Positions 1 through 9,545 are shown, counted from the stretch's first letter. The stretch is 64,000 bases of DNA from Pseudomonas sp. PB101 (GCF_009764265.1 NZ_RWIR01000055.1:1-64000); one strand, 5' to 3'. Notes: generated by a model from the sequence alone, not told the origin. Translations and numbers: made by a program.

Positions 1-10
1 TCATTGAGAT

Positions 11-40
11 CGCCATCGCCGGCAAGCCGGACTCCTACAG
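11..40. repeat. Single REP palindrome
   Basis: A REP-type palindrome (ATCGCCGGCAAGCCGG core followed by ACTCCTACAG) just downstream of rmf. Its partner would lie left of the window edge, so this is probably half of a pair. It has the same form as the other REP copies outside the island. Confidence 0.8.
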
Positions 41-68
41 AAACTGTTTTTTGCCAGGGGACAGGCAT

Positions 69-93
69 AAAAAAGGGCTCCTTGAAGGAGCCC
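69..93 (-). terminator. rmf intrinsic terminator
   Basis: On the minus strand a GGGCTCC-TTCA-GGAGCCC hairpin is followed by a run of six T residues. It lies about 90 bases after the rmf stop codon and fits a Rho-independent terminator. Confidence 0.8.
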
Positions 94-181
94 CTGGGCC
101 GGAGCCCGCGGTCCGGATGGGACACGCATGGTTAATTCAGTACAAAATCAAATTGTCGTGTCGGAGTGTTGTGCCCTGTAA

Positions 182-397
182 TTAGCCGACGGCGTGAAGT
201 TCGTTGAGTCTGTGGATTCCCGCAGTGCCGGTCATACCGTCCCAGTTGTCGCCGCGTCCTTCTCGCCAGCCGTTGATCCAGGCTTGACGTACCGACGGTA
301 GAGTAAATGGGCAAAGCTCACGGGATTTGCCACCAACGCCATATTGATATCCGCGCAAAAATGCTCTTTCCAACGGATCACGCTTAAGTCTTCTCAT
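182..397 (-). CDS. rmf: Ribosome modulation factor Rmf
   Basis: A 71-residue basic protein that begins MRRLKRDPLERAFLRGYQ and contains the GWREGR motif, both hallmarks of Rmf. In the known family it binds 70S ribosomes in stationary phase and dimerises them into inactive 100S particles, protecting them during starvation. The length is slightly above the 55 residues of the E. coli protein because of a C-terminal extension (after about residue 57), as in other Pseudomonas copies. It is monocistronic, with its own terminator, and divergent from rlmKL across a long spacer. Identification rests on direct recognition of the N-terminal half and is firm. Confidence 0.93.
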   Translation of the reverse strand: MRRLKRDPLERAFLRGYQYGVGGKSRELCPFTLPSVRQAWINGWREGRGDNWDGMTGTAGIHRLNELHAVG

Positions 398-927
398 AGG
401 GTGTTGCCCTCACTTGTTGACTGTATTTATCGCGTCGACCTCTATTGAGGTCTGGCAGAAAAACTCTGCCGTTGGGGGCTCGTTGCCGGCGTGACGAGCC
501 AAGGTGTTGACGTCATTGCGGCGCCAACCTGAGTTGAGTTCTAACCAATGCGTCACATCGAGGGAATGATCGTTTTGTCATAAGGAAGTAACTGTTCATG
601 TGCTAAGGCCATAAGTAACAGAGTGTTTGTTGCGTATTTATTAGCCAAACCCCGGTATGATCGGCCCTGCGCTTGATGATGGGTTTAATCCTTTAGTGAG
701 AATGGCTCCCGTTGCCGGGATGCACTATTCGACGAAGGGTCGACTTATGTCATTTTATTGCATCAACTTTTTTATCTGTCCTTGCATCTAAGCTCATTTG
801 ACCCGGGCAGCAGGGGTGGAACGGCACACCTTCGTGCCACGCGGGCGCTCTTCGAGAAAAGCGCCTGATTGAAAACCGGACCGGCAATGCGTTGCCCGGT
901 CACTCAGCCAAAGGTTCTGGAATTCCC
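398..927. other. 530-bp divergent spacer rmf/rlmKL with leader hairpins
   Basis: No gene is supported here. The last 110 bases before rlmKL hold three consecutive hairpins: GGCAC-ACCTTC-GTGCC (about 822-838), GGCGCT...AGCGCC (about 846-867) and a GACCGG...CCGGTC stem (about 879-902). They could form the 5' leader of the rlmKL mRNA or a small RNA. The rmf promoter should also be here, but I could not assign it with confidence. Confidence 0.5.
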
Positions 928-3198
928 ATGTCCGATCGTTTCGAACTCTTCCTCACTTGCCCAAAAGGCCTTGAAGGCTTGCTCATCGAGGAAGCCGTCG
1001 GGCTTGGCCTTGAGGAAGCGCGGGAGCACACCTCTGCCGTGCGTGGCATGGCCACCATGGAAACCGCTTATCGCCTGTGCCTGTGGTCGCGCCTGGCCAA
1101 CCGCGTGCTGCTGGTGCTCAAGCGTTTCCCGATGAAGGACGCCGAAGACCTGTACCACGGCGTGCTGGACATCGAGTGGCAAGACCACATGCTCAATGAC
1201 GGCACCCTGGCCGTCGAATTCAGCGGGCATGGCTCGGGCATCGACAACACTCACTTCGGTGCGCTGAAGGTCAAGGACGCCATCGTCGACAAGCTGCGTA
1301 CTCCGCAAGGCGACCGTCCGTCCATCGACAAGCTCAACCCGGACCTGCGCATTCACCTGCGCCTGGACCGCGGCGAAGCCATTCTGTCCCTCGACCTGTC
1401 CGGTCACAGCCTGCACCAGCGCGGCTATCGCCTGCAGCAAGGTGCGGCGCCGCTGAAGGAAAACCTCGCGGCGGCCATCCTGATCCGTTCCGGCTGGCCG
1501 CGCATCGCGGCCGAAGGCGGCGCACTGGCCGACCCGATGTGCGGTGTGGGTACATTCCTCGTAGAAGCAGCGATGATCGCCGCCGATATGGCGCCGAACC
1601 TGCGTCGCGAGCAGTGGGGCTTCACCGCCTGGCTCGGCCACGTCCCGGCGTTGTGGAAAAAACTTCACGAAGAAGCGTCCGAGCGCGCCGCTGCCGGCCT
1701 GGCCAAGCCACCGCTGTGGATTCGCGGTTACGAAGCCGACCCGCGCCTGATTCAACCGGGCCGCAACAACGTCGAGCGTGCCGGCCTGAGCGAATGGATC
1801 AAGATCTATCAGGGTGAAGTCGCGACGTTCGAGCCGCGTCCGGACCAGAACCAGAAAGGCCTGGTCATCTGCAACCCTCCGTACGGCGAGCGTCTGGGCG
1901 ACGAGGCGAGCCTGCTCTATCTCTACCAGAACCTCGGCGAACGCCTGCGTCAGGCCTGCCTGAACTGGGAAGCGGCGGTGTTCACCGGCGCGCCGGACCT
2001 GGGCAAGCGCATGGGCATCCGCAGCCACAAACAGTATTCGTTCTGGAACGGCGCCTTGCCGTGCAAGCTGTTGCTGATCAAGGTGCTGCCGGACCAGTTC
2101 GTCACCGGCGAGCGTCGTACCCCGGAACAGCGTCAGGTCGAGCGTGAACAAGCGGCCTACGATCAGACGCCGGACGAGCCGCAGGAACGCAAGTTTAACA
2201 AAAACGGCAACCCGATCAAACCGACGCCGGCACCGGCTCCGGTGGTCGAGCAGCCGCGCCTGAGCGAAGGCGGGCAGATGTTCGCCAACCGCCTGCAAAA
2301 GAACCTCAAGGCCTTGGGCAAGTGGGTCAAGCGTGAAGGCATCGACTGCTATCGGGTTTACGATGCCGACATGCCGGAATACTCCATGGCCATCGACCTG
2401 TATCACGATTGGGTCCACGTCCAGGAATACGCCGCGCCGAAATCCATCGACCCGGAAAAAGCCTCGGCACGCATGTTCGACGCCCTTGCTGCAATTCCGC
2501 AGGCGTTGAACATCGACAAGAGCCGCGTGGTGGTCAAGCGCCGCGAGCGTCAGAGCGGCACCAAGCAGTACGAGCGCCAGGCGGCGCAGGGCAAGTTCGT
2601 CGAGGTCAATGAAGGTGGCGTGAAGCTGCTGGTGAACCTCACCGACTACCTCGATACCGGTCTGTTCCTCGACCATCGGCCAATGCGCATGCGTATCCAG
2701 AAAGAGGCGGCCGGCAAGCGCTTCCTCAATCTGTTCTGCTACACCGCAACGGCCAGTGTGCACGCGGCCAAGGGCGGCGCGCGCAGCACCACCAGTGTCG
2801 ACCTGTCGAAAACCTACCTGGACTGGGCGCGTCGCAACCTGTCGCTGAACGGCTTCTCCGACAAGAACCGCCTGGAGCAGGGCGATGTGATGGCGTGGCT
2901 CGAAGCCAGTCGTGACGAGTACGACCTGATCTTCATCGACCCGCCGACGTTCTCCAACTCCAAGCGCATGGAAGGCGTGTTCGACGTGCAGCGCGACCAG
3001 GTGCAACTGATTGACCTGGCGATGGCGCGTCTGGCGCCGGGTGGCGTGTTGTACTTCTCCAACAACTTCCGCAAGTTCGAACTGGAAGCCAATCTCGGCG
3101 AGCGTTATGCGGTCGAGGAAATCACCGCGCAGACCATCGATCAGGATTTCAGCCGCAACGCCAAGATCCATCGCGCCTGGAAAATCACGGCCCGTTGA
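928..3198 (+). CDS. rlmL: 23S rRNA m2G2445/m7G2069 methyltransferase RlmKL
   Basis: A bifunctional SAM-dependent enzyme of 756 residues that methylates 23S rRNA at G2445 (N2) and G2069 (N7). The N-terminal half carries a THUMP domain (about 45-155) and a Rossmann methyltransferase with the NPPYGERLG catalytic motif near residue 315. The C-terminal half (RlmK, from about 450) has a second Rossmann fold with FLNLFCYTATASVHAA and the FIDPPTFSNSK motif. The ATG at 928 is chosen because MSDRFELFLTCPKGLEGLL is the normal family N-terminus; an in-frame start at 892 would add 12 unrelated residues. Length fits the fused RlmKL family. Followed by a REP pair. Confidence 0.96.
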   Translation: MSDRFELFLTCPKGLEGLLIEEAVGLGLEEAREHTSAVRGMATMETAYRLCLWSRLANRVLLVLKRFPMKDAEDLYHGVLDIEWQDHMLNDGTLAVEFSGHGSGIDNTHFGALKVKDAIVDKLRTPQGDRPSIDKLNPDLRIHLRLDRGEAILSLDLSGHSLHQRGYRLQQGAAPLKENLAAAILIRSGWPRIAAEGGALADPMCGVGTFLVEAAMIAADMAPNLRREQWGFTAWLGHVPALWKKLHEEASERAAAGLAKPPLWIRGYEADPRLIQPGRNNVERAGLSEWIKIYQGEVATFEPRPDQNQKGLVICNPPYGERLGDEASLLYLYQNLGERLRQACLNWEAAVFTGAPDLGKRMGIRSHKQYSFWNGALPCKLLLIKVLPDQFVTGERRTPEQRQVEREQAAYDQTPDEPQERKFNKNGNPIKPTPAPAPVVEQPRLSEGGQMFANRLQKNLKALGKWVKREGIDCYRVYDADMPEYSMAIDLYHDWVHVQEYAAPKSIDPEKASARMFDALAAIPQALNIDKSRVVVKRRERQSGTKQYERQAAQGKFVEVNEGGVKLLVNLTDYLDTGLFLDHRPMRMRIQKEAAGKRFLNLFCYTATASVHAAKGGARSTTSVDLSKTYLDWARRNLSLNGFSDKNRLEQGDVMAWLEASRDEYDLIFIDPPTFSNSKRMEGVFDVQRDQVQLIDLAMARLAPGGVLYFSNNFRKFELEANLGERYAVEEITAQTIDQDFSRNAKIHRAWKITAR

Positions 3199-3214
3199 AA
3201 ACTGAGTGAACCCT

Positions 3215-3316
3215 TGTAGGAGCGAGCTTGCTCGCGATGAACCCGAAAGCGCCGCGTGTATCCAGAAAGCACGCGTTATCGTTATCGACCATCGCGAGCA
3301 GGCTCGCTCCTACAGG
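3215..3316. repeat. REP pair (REPIN-like doublet)
   Basis: Two REP palindromes in inverted orientation, with GAGCGAGCTTGCTCGCGATG and its complement about 45 bases apart. They lie between rlmKL and the diguanylate cyclase gene. Confidence 0.9.
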
Positions 3317-3407
3317 TGATCAACGCTGGTCAAATTAGTGGCAAATAGCTATAACTCAACTCACGGCCAAAGGGCTTTCCCGCACCTGGCGTTTTGAGTT
3401 GCGTTCT

Positions 3408-5807
3408 ATGTCGTTGCACGCCGTGCGCCCAAAGATCCTGGGTTTTATCAGCGAAGATGTCTCGGCCTGGCTGGTCGCGCTGCTGGTATTGCTGGTCGGC
3501 GGGGTGCTCACCGGTTTGCTGGCATGGTCGACGCTGAATCTGTTTCACCATCAATTGCGGCAACGCTTTCAACTGCTGGCCAGTGAGCGTTATAGCCGTA
3601 TCGAAGAGCGTTTCGAAGATCAGGAGCAGCGCCTCGATGGCCTGCGCCGTTTTTTCGCCAACTCCGACTCGGTGTCCCGGGCGGAATTCGACGGTTATAC
3701 CCAGCCTTTGCTGCTGCGAACCCAAGCCTATTCCTATGCGCAACGGGTCAGCGGTGAGCAGCGGGCGGCGTTCGAACGCCGTGCCCGTGACGAAGGCTTG
3801 AGTGACTTCACCCTGCGCGAACTCGATGCCGATGGCGAACTGAAGCTGGCGGGCGAGCGCGACGAGTACGTGGCGGTGCTCTACAGCCAGACCCAAAGCA
3901 AACTCGGTTCTCCCCTCGGTTACGACTTGCTGGCCCAGCCGCTGCGGCGTGCCACGCTCGAACGGGCCGATCAGCATGGCCGCATGGCGGTGTCGCAACC
4001 GATGCATCTGGTGAGTATCGAGCCGGCTTATGCGCGAGGCGTACTGCTGGTCGCCCCCGTCACACCACGCAACAGAAAGGACCACAACGCCACCAAGCCC
4101 TACGGTTATGTGATGGCCGTGATCAGCATGCGCCAGTTGCTCGCGGACGGGCTGCCGGAAGCGAGCCGTGACTATCTCTCGGTGCGCATCCTCGATCTGT
4201 CGACCGACGACCAGCACGAAGTGCTCTTCGAGTCGCCCAACCCGCCGGCTGTCAGCGAGTTGTCGGCCACGCGCCTGTTGCGCATGGCCGATCATGACTA
4301 TCAAGTCGATATCCAGCCCAGCGATGCGTTCCTGCAAGCCAACCACTCTTCCGTGACCAGCCTGGTGGTGTTGGGTGGTCTGCTCAGCGTGCTGCTCAGT
4401 GCCTTGCTGTATGTGCTGGTCAGTCAGCGCCAGCGCGCGTTGAAACTGGTCGAGCAACGCACCCAGGAGCTGCGCGACAGGGAGCAGGAGCTGCGCGGCA
4501 CTCACGGTCAGCTGCGTGGCGTGCTGAATGCCGCCACCCAGGTTGCGATCATTGCCACCGACCTGCGCGGCGTCATCAGCACCTTCAACGCCGGTGCCGA
4601 GCAGATGCTCGGCTATGGCAGTGCCGAAGTGGTGGGTCACATGACCCTGGAAAACCTGCATCTGCCGCGCGAACTGGTCGCTCGCTCGGCAGAGTTGAGC
4701 GCACGTTATGGCAAGCCGGTGCCGACCTGCCAGGCGATGCTGGTCGAAGGCGAAGTGGGCGGCGGTCACGAGACGCGGGAGTGGACACTGGTGCGCGGCG
4801 ATGGCAGCCACTTGATGGTCAACATGCTCGCCACACCGGTGCTCGATGAGCAAGGCCTGTGGGTCGGGCACCTGGCGGTGTGCATCGACATCACCGAGCG
4901 CAAACGGGTCCACGAAGCGCTTGCGGCGCGGGACCTGCTGCTGAAGAAACTCAGCGCCCATGTGCCCGGTGGCATCTATCAGTTCAAGATGGAGTTCGAC
5001 GGGCGCTTCAGTGTGATTTACGCCAGCGACGGCATTCGCGAGATCTACGAGCTGGAGCCCGACGTGCTGCTGCTCAATGCCGAGTCGATCTTCACCCGCA
5101 TTCACCCTCAGGACACCACCCGCGTCCGCGCCTCGATCCGCGCCTCGGCCGAAACCCTCAGCCCCTGGCGCGAGGAGTACCGCGTGCAACTGCCGCAACG
5201 TGGCTTGCGTTGGGTTCGCGGCGAAGCCACGCCGGAGGAGTTGCCCGGTGGCGGTGTGCTGTGGCACGGCTATATCTCGGACATTTCCGATATGAAGCGG
5301 GTGGAAGAAGAGTTGCGCGCGTTGTCGGTTACCGATTCGCTGACCGGGATCCACAACCGCCGCTATTTCCAGGAACGCCTGACCACCGAAATGGCCCGGG
5401 TGGAGCGTGGCGGCGGGGATCTGTCGGTGATCATGCTCGATATCGACCACTTCAAGCGGATCAATGACCTGCATGGCCACGCCATCGGTGACCGGGTGTT
5501 GCAGGCCGTGTGCGAACGGATCGGCCACCGGTTGCGTCGCACCGATGTGTTCTGCCGCCTGGGCGGTGAGGAGTTCATGGTGCTGTGCCCGGATATCAGC
5601 GGCGAGCATGCCTTTGTGTTGGCCCAGCAGTTGTGGCAAGGCTTGCGCAGTTCACCCATTGAGGGTGTCGGTACGGTCACCGCCAGTTTCGGCATTGCCA
5701 GTTGGCGGGTCGGGGAGGGGGCCGATGCCTTGCTGTTGCGCGCGGATTCGGGCGTGTATGCGGCGAAGCAGGCGGGAAGGGATCGGGTTGAGGAGGAGAT
5801 GAGCTAA
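3408..5807 (+). CDS. CHASE-PAS-GGDEF membrane diguanylate cyclase
   Basis: A 799-residue inner-membrane sensor that should make cyclic-di-GMP from GTP. Order: transmembrane helix (about 20-45), periplasmic CHASE-type sensor (about 70-310, with an AYSYAQRVSGEQRAAFERR stretch typical of CHASE), second helix (about 322-342), a PAS domain (about 365-500), a second PAS/PAC unit (about 510-625) and a C-terminal GGDEF domain. The active site is GGEEF at 719-723. An RxxD inhibitory site (RRTD, 710-713) lies exactly five residues upstream, so product feedback is expected. No EAL domain. An in-frame TTG lies three codons upstream of the chosen ATG. Signal unknown. Confidence 0.9.
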   Translation: MSLHAVRPKILGFISEDVSAWLVALLVLLVGGVLTGLLAWSTLNLFHHQLRQRFQLLASERYSRIEERFEDQEQRLDGLRRFFANSDSVSRAEFDGYTQPLLLRTQAYSYAQRVSGEQRAAFERRARDEGLSDFTLRELDADGELKLAGERDEYVAVLYSQTQSKLGSPLGYDLLAQPLRRATLERADQHGRMAVSQPMHLVSIEPAYARGVLLVAPVTPRNRKDHNATKPYGYVMAVISMRQLLADGLPEASRDYLSVRILDLSTDDQHEVLFESPNPPAVSELSATRLLRMADHDYQVDIQPSDAFLQANHSSVTSLVVLGGLLSVLLSALLYVLVSQRQRALKLVEQRTQELRDREQELRGTHGQLRGVLNAATQVAIIATDLRGVISTFNAGAEQMLGYGSAEVVGHMTLENLHLPRELVARSAELSARYGKPVPTCQAMLVEGEVGGGHETREWTLVRGDGSHLMVNMLATPVLDEQGLWVGHLAVCIDITERKRVHEALAARDLLLKKLSAHVPGGIYQFKMEFDGRFSVIYASDGIREIYELEPDVLLLNAESIFTRIHPQDTTRVRASIRASAETLSPWREEYRVQLPQRGLRWVRGEATPEELPGGGVLWHGYISDISDMKRVEEELRALSVTDSLTGIHNRRYFQERLTTEMARVERGGGDLSVIMLDIDHFKRINDLHGHAIGDRVLQAVCERIGHRLRRTDVFCRLGGEEFMVLCPDISGEHAFVLAQQLWQGLRSSPIEGVGTVTASFGIASWRVGEGADALLLRADSGVYAAKQAGRDRVEEEMS

Positions 5808-5827
5808 CCCGGGTTGTACGCAGACCC

Positions 5828-5942
5828 TGTAGGAGCGAGCTTGCTCCGGGCGGCGTTCCGACGATGGTCGATAACGATAACGCGGACATACTGAATGTAC
5901 GCGGCGCTCTGGAATCCATCGCGAGCAAGCTCGCTCCTACAA
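5828..5942. repeat. REP pair
   Basis: Inverted REP doublet in the convergent spacer between the cyclase gene and dacB, again of the GAGCGAGCTTGCTC family. Confidence 0.9.
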
Positions 5943-5958
5943 GGGACCGTGCTGTGCT

Positions 5959-7419
5959 TTACAACACCGAAGCCGTCTGCGGCATTTTCGGTTGGCGGTA
6001 CAGGTCCAGCAGCACCTGATCGAGCACCGACGAGGCGCCGAACGGGGCCTTGTCGTTGAGGATCGCCACCACCGCCCAGGTGTTGCCGTTGATGTCGCGA
6101 CTGAAACCGGCAATCGCCCGCACGGTGTTCAGGGTGCCGGTCTTGACGTGGGCTTCACCGCGCATCGCCGTGGTCTTCAGGCGCTTGCGCATGGTGCCGT
6201 CGGTGCCGGCGATCGGCATCGAGCTGATGTATTCGGCGGCATACGGGCTGTGCCACGCCGCTTCGAGCATCGAGGCCATTTCCCGGGCGCTGACACGCTC
6301 GGCGCGGGACAGGCCGGAGCCGTTCTCCATCACCAGGTGCGGCGCGGTGATGCCTTTTTTCGCCAGCCACTGACGCACGACACGCTGGGCGGCCTTGGCG
6401 TCGTCGCCGTCGGCATCGGTACGGAAGCGTTGGCCGAGGCTCAGGAACAGCTGCTGGGCCATGGTGTTGTTACTGTACTTGTTGATGTCGCGGATGATTT
6501 CCGCCAGGTCCGGCGAGAACGCCCGGGCCAGGACCTTGGCGTCTTTCGGTGTTGGCGCCAGCACATCCTTGCCCTGGATGCTGCCACCCAGTTCCTTCCA
6601 GATCGCGCGGACCGCGCCGGCGGTGTAGGTCGCGTGGTCGAGCAGCGACAGGTAGGTCTGCGAGCTGCAGCCTTCACCGAGTTGACCGCCGACCGTCACG
6701 GTCACGGTGCCATCGGCCTGGGCCACCGGGTTGTAGCGCACGCCACCGGTGCATTGCTTGGAATTGAGGGCCTTGACCTGGTTGTCGATGCGGATGCTCG
6801 CAATCGGCGGCTCCACCGAGACCAGCACCTTGCCCGAGTCATTGCGCGCGACGAAGCGCAGTGCCTTGAGGTTGACCAGCAGCGAATCGGGTTTGACCAG
6901 GAACGGCTTGTTCTCGTCGTTGCCGTCGTCATTGAATTCCGGCAGTTGCGGTTGCACGAAGAAGGTCTTGTCCAGCACCAGGTCGCCGGTGACCTGGGTC
7001 ACGCCGTTGGCACGCAGGTCACGCATCAGCAGCCAGAGTTTTTCCATGTTCAGCTTCGGATCGCCGCCACCCTTGAGGTAGAGGTTGCCGTTGAGGATGC
7101 CGCCACTCAAGGTGCCGTCGGTGTAGAACTCGGTTTTCCACTGGTGGTTCGGGCCGAGCATTTCCAGGGCCGCGTAGGTGGTGACCAGTTTCATGGTCGA
7201 CGCCGGGTTGACCGACACGTCTGCGTTGAACACCGTCGGGGTGCCGGGGCCGGTCAGCGGGATCATCACCAGCGACAGGGCGTTGTCCTGCAACTTGCTG
7301 GCTTTCAGGGCTTTTTCAACGTTGGGTGTCAACGCCGTGTTGATGGGAGCTGCGCAAACGGGGAGGGCCAGGGGGAGGAGAAAACCGGCCAACAGCAATG
7401 GACGCAAAGATTTGATCAT
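5959..7419 (-). CDS. dacB: D-alanyl-D-alanine carboxypeptidase/endopeptidase (PBP4 type)
   Basis: A 486-residue periplasmic penicillin-binding protein of peptidase family S13. It trims the terminal D-Ala of peptidoglycan stem peptides and cuts 4-3 cross-links. The signal peptide is clear (MIKSLRPLLLAGFLLPLALP, cut near VCA-AP). The three active-site motifs are present: STMK near residue 69 (SxxK), SNN near residue 310 (SxN) and KTG near residue 430. The start at 7419 is preferred over the upstream in-frame ATG because it begins directly with the signal peptide. The gene follows a convergent REP spacer and stands alone. Confidence 0.94.
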   Translation of the reverse strand: MIKSLRPLLLAGFLLPLALPVCAAPINTALTPNVEKALKASKLQDNALSLVMIPLTGPGTPTVFNADVSVNPASTMKLVTTYAALEMLGPNHQWKTEFYTDGTLSGGILNGNLYLKGGGDPKLNMEKLWLLMRDLRANGVTQVTGDLVLDKTFFVQPQLPEFNDDGNDENKPFLVKPDSLLVNLKALRFVARNDSGKVLVSVEPPIASIRIDNQVKALNSKQCTGGVRYNPVAQADGTVTVTVGGQLGEGCSSQTYLSLLDHATYTAGAVRAIWKELGGSIQGKDVLAPTPKDAKVLARAFSPDLAEIIRDINKYSNNTMAQQLFLSLGQRFRTDADGDDAKAAQRVVRQWLAKKGITAPHLVMENGSGLSRAERVSAREMASMLEAAWHSPYAAEYISSMPIAGTDGTMRKRLKTTAMRGEAHVKTGTLNTVRAIAGFSRDINGNTWAVVAILNDKAPFGASSVLDQVLLDLYRQPKMPQTASVL

Positions 7420-7653
7420 CAGAAATAAAACCCTACAGTCGAGGGGAAAAAAGATGAGGGCATGAAGATAAATTCCCTCAATGGTCATGAAAGTGTCGGC
7501 ATTATGCCCCAAGGTGTTGCAGCTTGTGCCGTGCGTCGGCGGTCTGATCGGCTATTTTTTTACCGACGGTAGGGGTAGTGGCCCAGAGAGTCAGGCAATT
7601 GGCGGCTTAAACTGCTAAAGTGCCGCCCGTTATTACTTAAGAGGATTGTTCCA

Positions 7654-7998
7654 ATGGCGACTAACCGTTCCCAGCGTCTGCGCAAAAAACTGTGCGTCGA
7701 TGAATTTCAAGAGCTGGGTTTCGAACTGAACCTGGATTTCAAAGAAGATTTGGCTGATGAAGCCATTGATGCTTTCCTCGACGCGTTCCTCAAAGAAGCC
7801 ATGGAAGCCAACGGTCTGGGTTATGTTGGCGGCGACGACTACGGTCTGGTTTGCCTGCAGAAGCGTGGCTCGGTCAGCGCTGAACAGCGCGCTGCCGTTG
7901 AAGCCTGGCTCAAAGGCCGCACCGAGCTGACCAGCGTTGAAGTCAGCCCGTTGCTGGACGTCTGGTACCCGGAAAAGCCGATCAATCCGGTAGCTTGA
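7654..7998 (+). CDS. yggL: YggL family protein (DUF469)
   Basis: A 114-residue acidic protein with the RSQRLRKKLCVDEFQELGF N-terminus of the YggL/DUF469 family. E. coli YggL has been reported to associate with the 50S ribosomal subunit; a role in ribosome assembly or translation is the family-level suggestion only. A GAGGA ribosome site lies 8 bases before the ATG and a strong terminator follows the stop, so it is a single-gene unit. Confidence 0.88.
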   Translation: MATNRSQRLRKKLCVDEFQELGFELNLDFKEDLADEAIDAFLDAFLKEAMEANGLGYVGGDDYGLVCLQKRGSVSAEQRAAVEAWLKGRTELTSVEVSPLLDVWYPEKPINPVA

Positions 7999-8008
7999 TG
8001 TTGAAAAA

Positions 8009-8036
8009 ACGGCGACCCAAAGGTCGCCGTTTTTTT
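8009..8036 (+). terminator. yggL intrinsic terminator
   Basis: ACGGCGACC-CAAA-GGTCGCCGT stem followed by seven T residues directly after yggL. Confidence 0.92.
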
Positions 8037-8046
8037 ATGCGTTTTT

Positions 8047-8145
8047 TGTAGGCGCGAGCTTGCTCGCGATGAACCCGAGAGCACCGCGGGGTGTCATGTT
8101 CCCAGCGTTATCGTTGACGACCATCGCGAGCAGGCTCGCTTCCAC
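8047..8145. repeat. REP pair overlapping the 3' end of the BenE gene
   Basis: Inverted REP doublet. The right-hand palindrome (about 8119-8145) lies inside the reading frame of the BenE-family gene and encodes its last residues, SEPARDGRQR. Confidence 0.85.
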
Positions 8146-9322
8146 CGTTCAGGATCAGCAGCGTCACCACCCCCGCGACAATCCCCCAGAACGCCGAACC
8201 GATGGAAAACAGCGTCAACCCCGATGCCGTGACCATGAAGGTGATCAGCGCCGCTTCACGCTCCTTCACTTCACTCATGGCAATGCTCAGGCCGTTGATG
8301 ATCGAGCCGAACAGTGCCAGTGCGGCGATCGACAGCACCAGTTCCTTGGGCAGCGCGGCAAACAATGCCGCGAGCGTCGCGCCGAACACCCCGGCGATCC
8401 CGTAGAAAATCCCGCACCAGACGGCTGCGGTGTAGCGCTTGTTGCGATCCTCATGGGCGTGCGGTCCGGTGCAGATCGCTGCGCTGATCGCCGCCAGGTT
8501 GATGCCGTGAGAGCCGAACGGTGCCAGCAGCAAGCTGGCGATGCCGGTGGTGGTGATCAGCGGCGAGGCGGGTACCGTGTAGCCATCGGCGCGCAATACG
8601 GCGATGCCGGGCATGTTCTGTGAGGTCATGGCGACGACAAACAGCGGAATGCCGATGCTGATGGTCGCTGCCATGGAGAAATGCGGCGTGGTCCAGACCG
8701 GCGTGGCCACTTCCAGGTGGAAACCGCTGAAATCCAGCAGGCCCATGAAACCTGACAATGCCGTGCCGATCAGCAATGCCGCCAACACCGCATAACGCGG
8801 CGACAGGCGCTTGACCAGCAGATAAGTGACGAACATCCCCAGCACCAGGGCGGTGCGGTGTTGCGCGGCGACGAAAATCTCGCTGCCGATCTTGAACAGG
8901 ATCCCCGCCAGCAGGGCGGCGGCCAGGGAGGCCGGGATTTTTTTCACCAGCCGTTCGAAGCTGCCGGTCAGCCCGCAAATCGTCACCAGCACCGCGCAGG
9001 TGATATAGGCGCCAATGGCTTCGCCGTAGCTCACGCCGCCCAGGCTGGTGATCAGCAGCGCGGCGCCGGGGGTCGACCAGGCAATGGTGATCGGCGTGCG
9101 ATAGCGCAGGGACAGGCCGATGGAGCATACCGCCATGCCGATGGAAATCGCCCAGATCCACGAAGAAATCTGCCCGCTGCTCAGGCCCGCCGCTTGCCCG
9201 GCCTGAAACATCAGCACCAGGGAACTGGTGTAACCGGTCATCATGGCGATGAAACCGGCGACGATGGCCGAGGGCGAGGTGTCGGCCAGAGGGCGGAGCT
9301 GCGTGTGCGTGGCGTCGTTCAT
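8108..9322 (-). CDS. BenE-family proton symporter
   Basis: A 404-residue, very hydrophobic protein with about 11-12 membrane segments, matching the benzoate/H+ symporter (BenE) family. Landmarks are the start TSPSAIVAGFIAMMTGYTSS, the SWIWAISIGMAVCSIGLSLRYR segment and the ITIAWSTPGAALL motif. Substrate is uncertain: benzoate is the founding substrate, but no benzoate catabolism genes are nearby, and the neighbouring genes concern purines. The ATG at 9322 gives MNDATHTQLRPL and a normal length; a longer in-frame start adds 30 non-family residues. The last ten residues come from a REP element. It is divergent from a GntR regulator gene that probably controls it. Confidence 0.85.
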   Translation of the reverse strand: MNDATHTQLRPLADTSPSAIVAGFIAMMTGYTSSLVLMFQAGQAAGLSSGQISSWIWAISIGMAVCSIGLSLRYRTPITIAWSTPGAALLITSLGGVSYGEAIGAYITCAVLVTICGLTGSFERLVKKIPASLAAALLAGILFKIGSEIFVAAQHRTALVLGMFVTYLLVKRLSPRYAVLAALLIGTALSGFMGLLDFSGFHLEVATPVWTTPHFSMAATISIGIPLFVVAMTSQNMPGIAVLRADGYTVPASPLITTTGIASLLLAPFGSHGINLAAISAAICTGPHAHEDRNKRYTAAVWCGIFYGIAGVFGATLAALFAALPKELVLSIAALALFGSIINGLSIAMSEVKEREAALITFMVTASGLTLFSIGSAFWGIVAGVVTLLILNGGSEPARDGRQR

Positions 9323-9441
9323 GACGGTAGTGTTCCTTGTGCAAATCGCGGAATTCGGGTTTAAGCCTAAACTCAAAAGTAACCGGACGTTGCGATACAG
9401 CCGGGGCAACATTCAGCCGTACAGTCGTGTTGCCACTAAGC

Positions 9442-9453
9442 ATTGTGTACAAT
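9442..9453. promoter_or_regulatory. Candidate GntR operator
   Basis: ATTGTGTACAAT holds a TTGT-GT-ACAA dyad, the usual shape of operators bound by FadR/VanR-type GntR proteins. It is 92 bases upstream of the regulator gene and in the spacer shared with the divergent transporter gene. Function is inferred from shape and place. Confidence 0.5.
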
Positions 9454-9545
9454 CGCAGTGTTTTTTACGCGATACTTGCCAGCGACCCACTGTGCCGTAT
9501 TACAGTCACGGTCAATTCGCCGCAGTTCTTCCGACTCGAGTGCCC

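Noticed and set aside
904-3171. Very long minus-strand open frame opposite rlmKL
   Set aside because: It mirrors the rlmKL gene and has the biased His/Arg/Gln/Val composition typical of antisense frames in GC-rich DNA.
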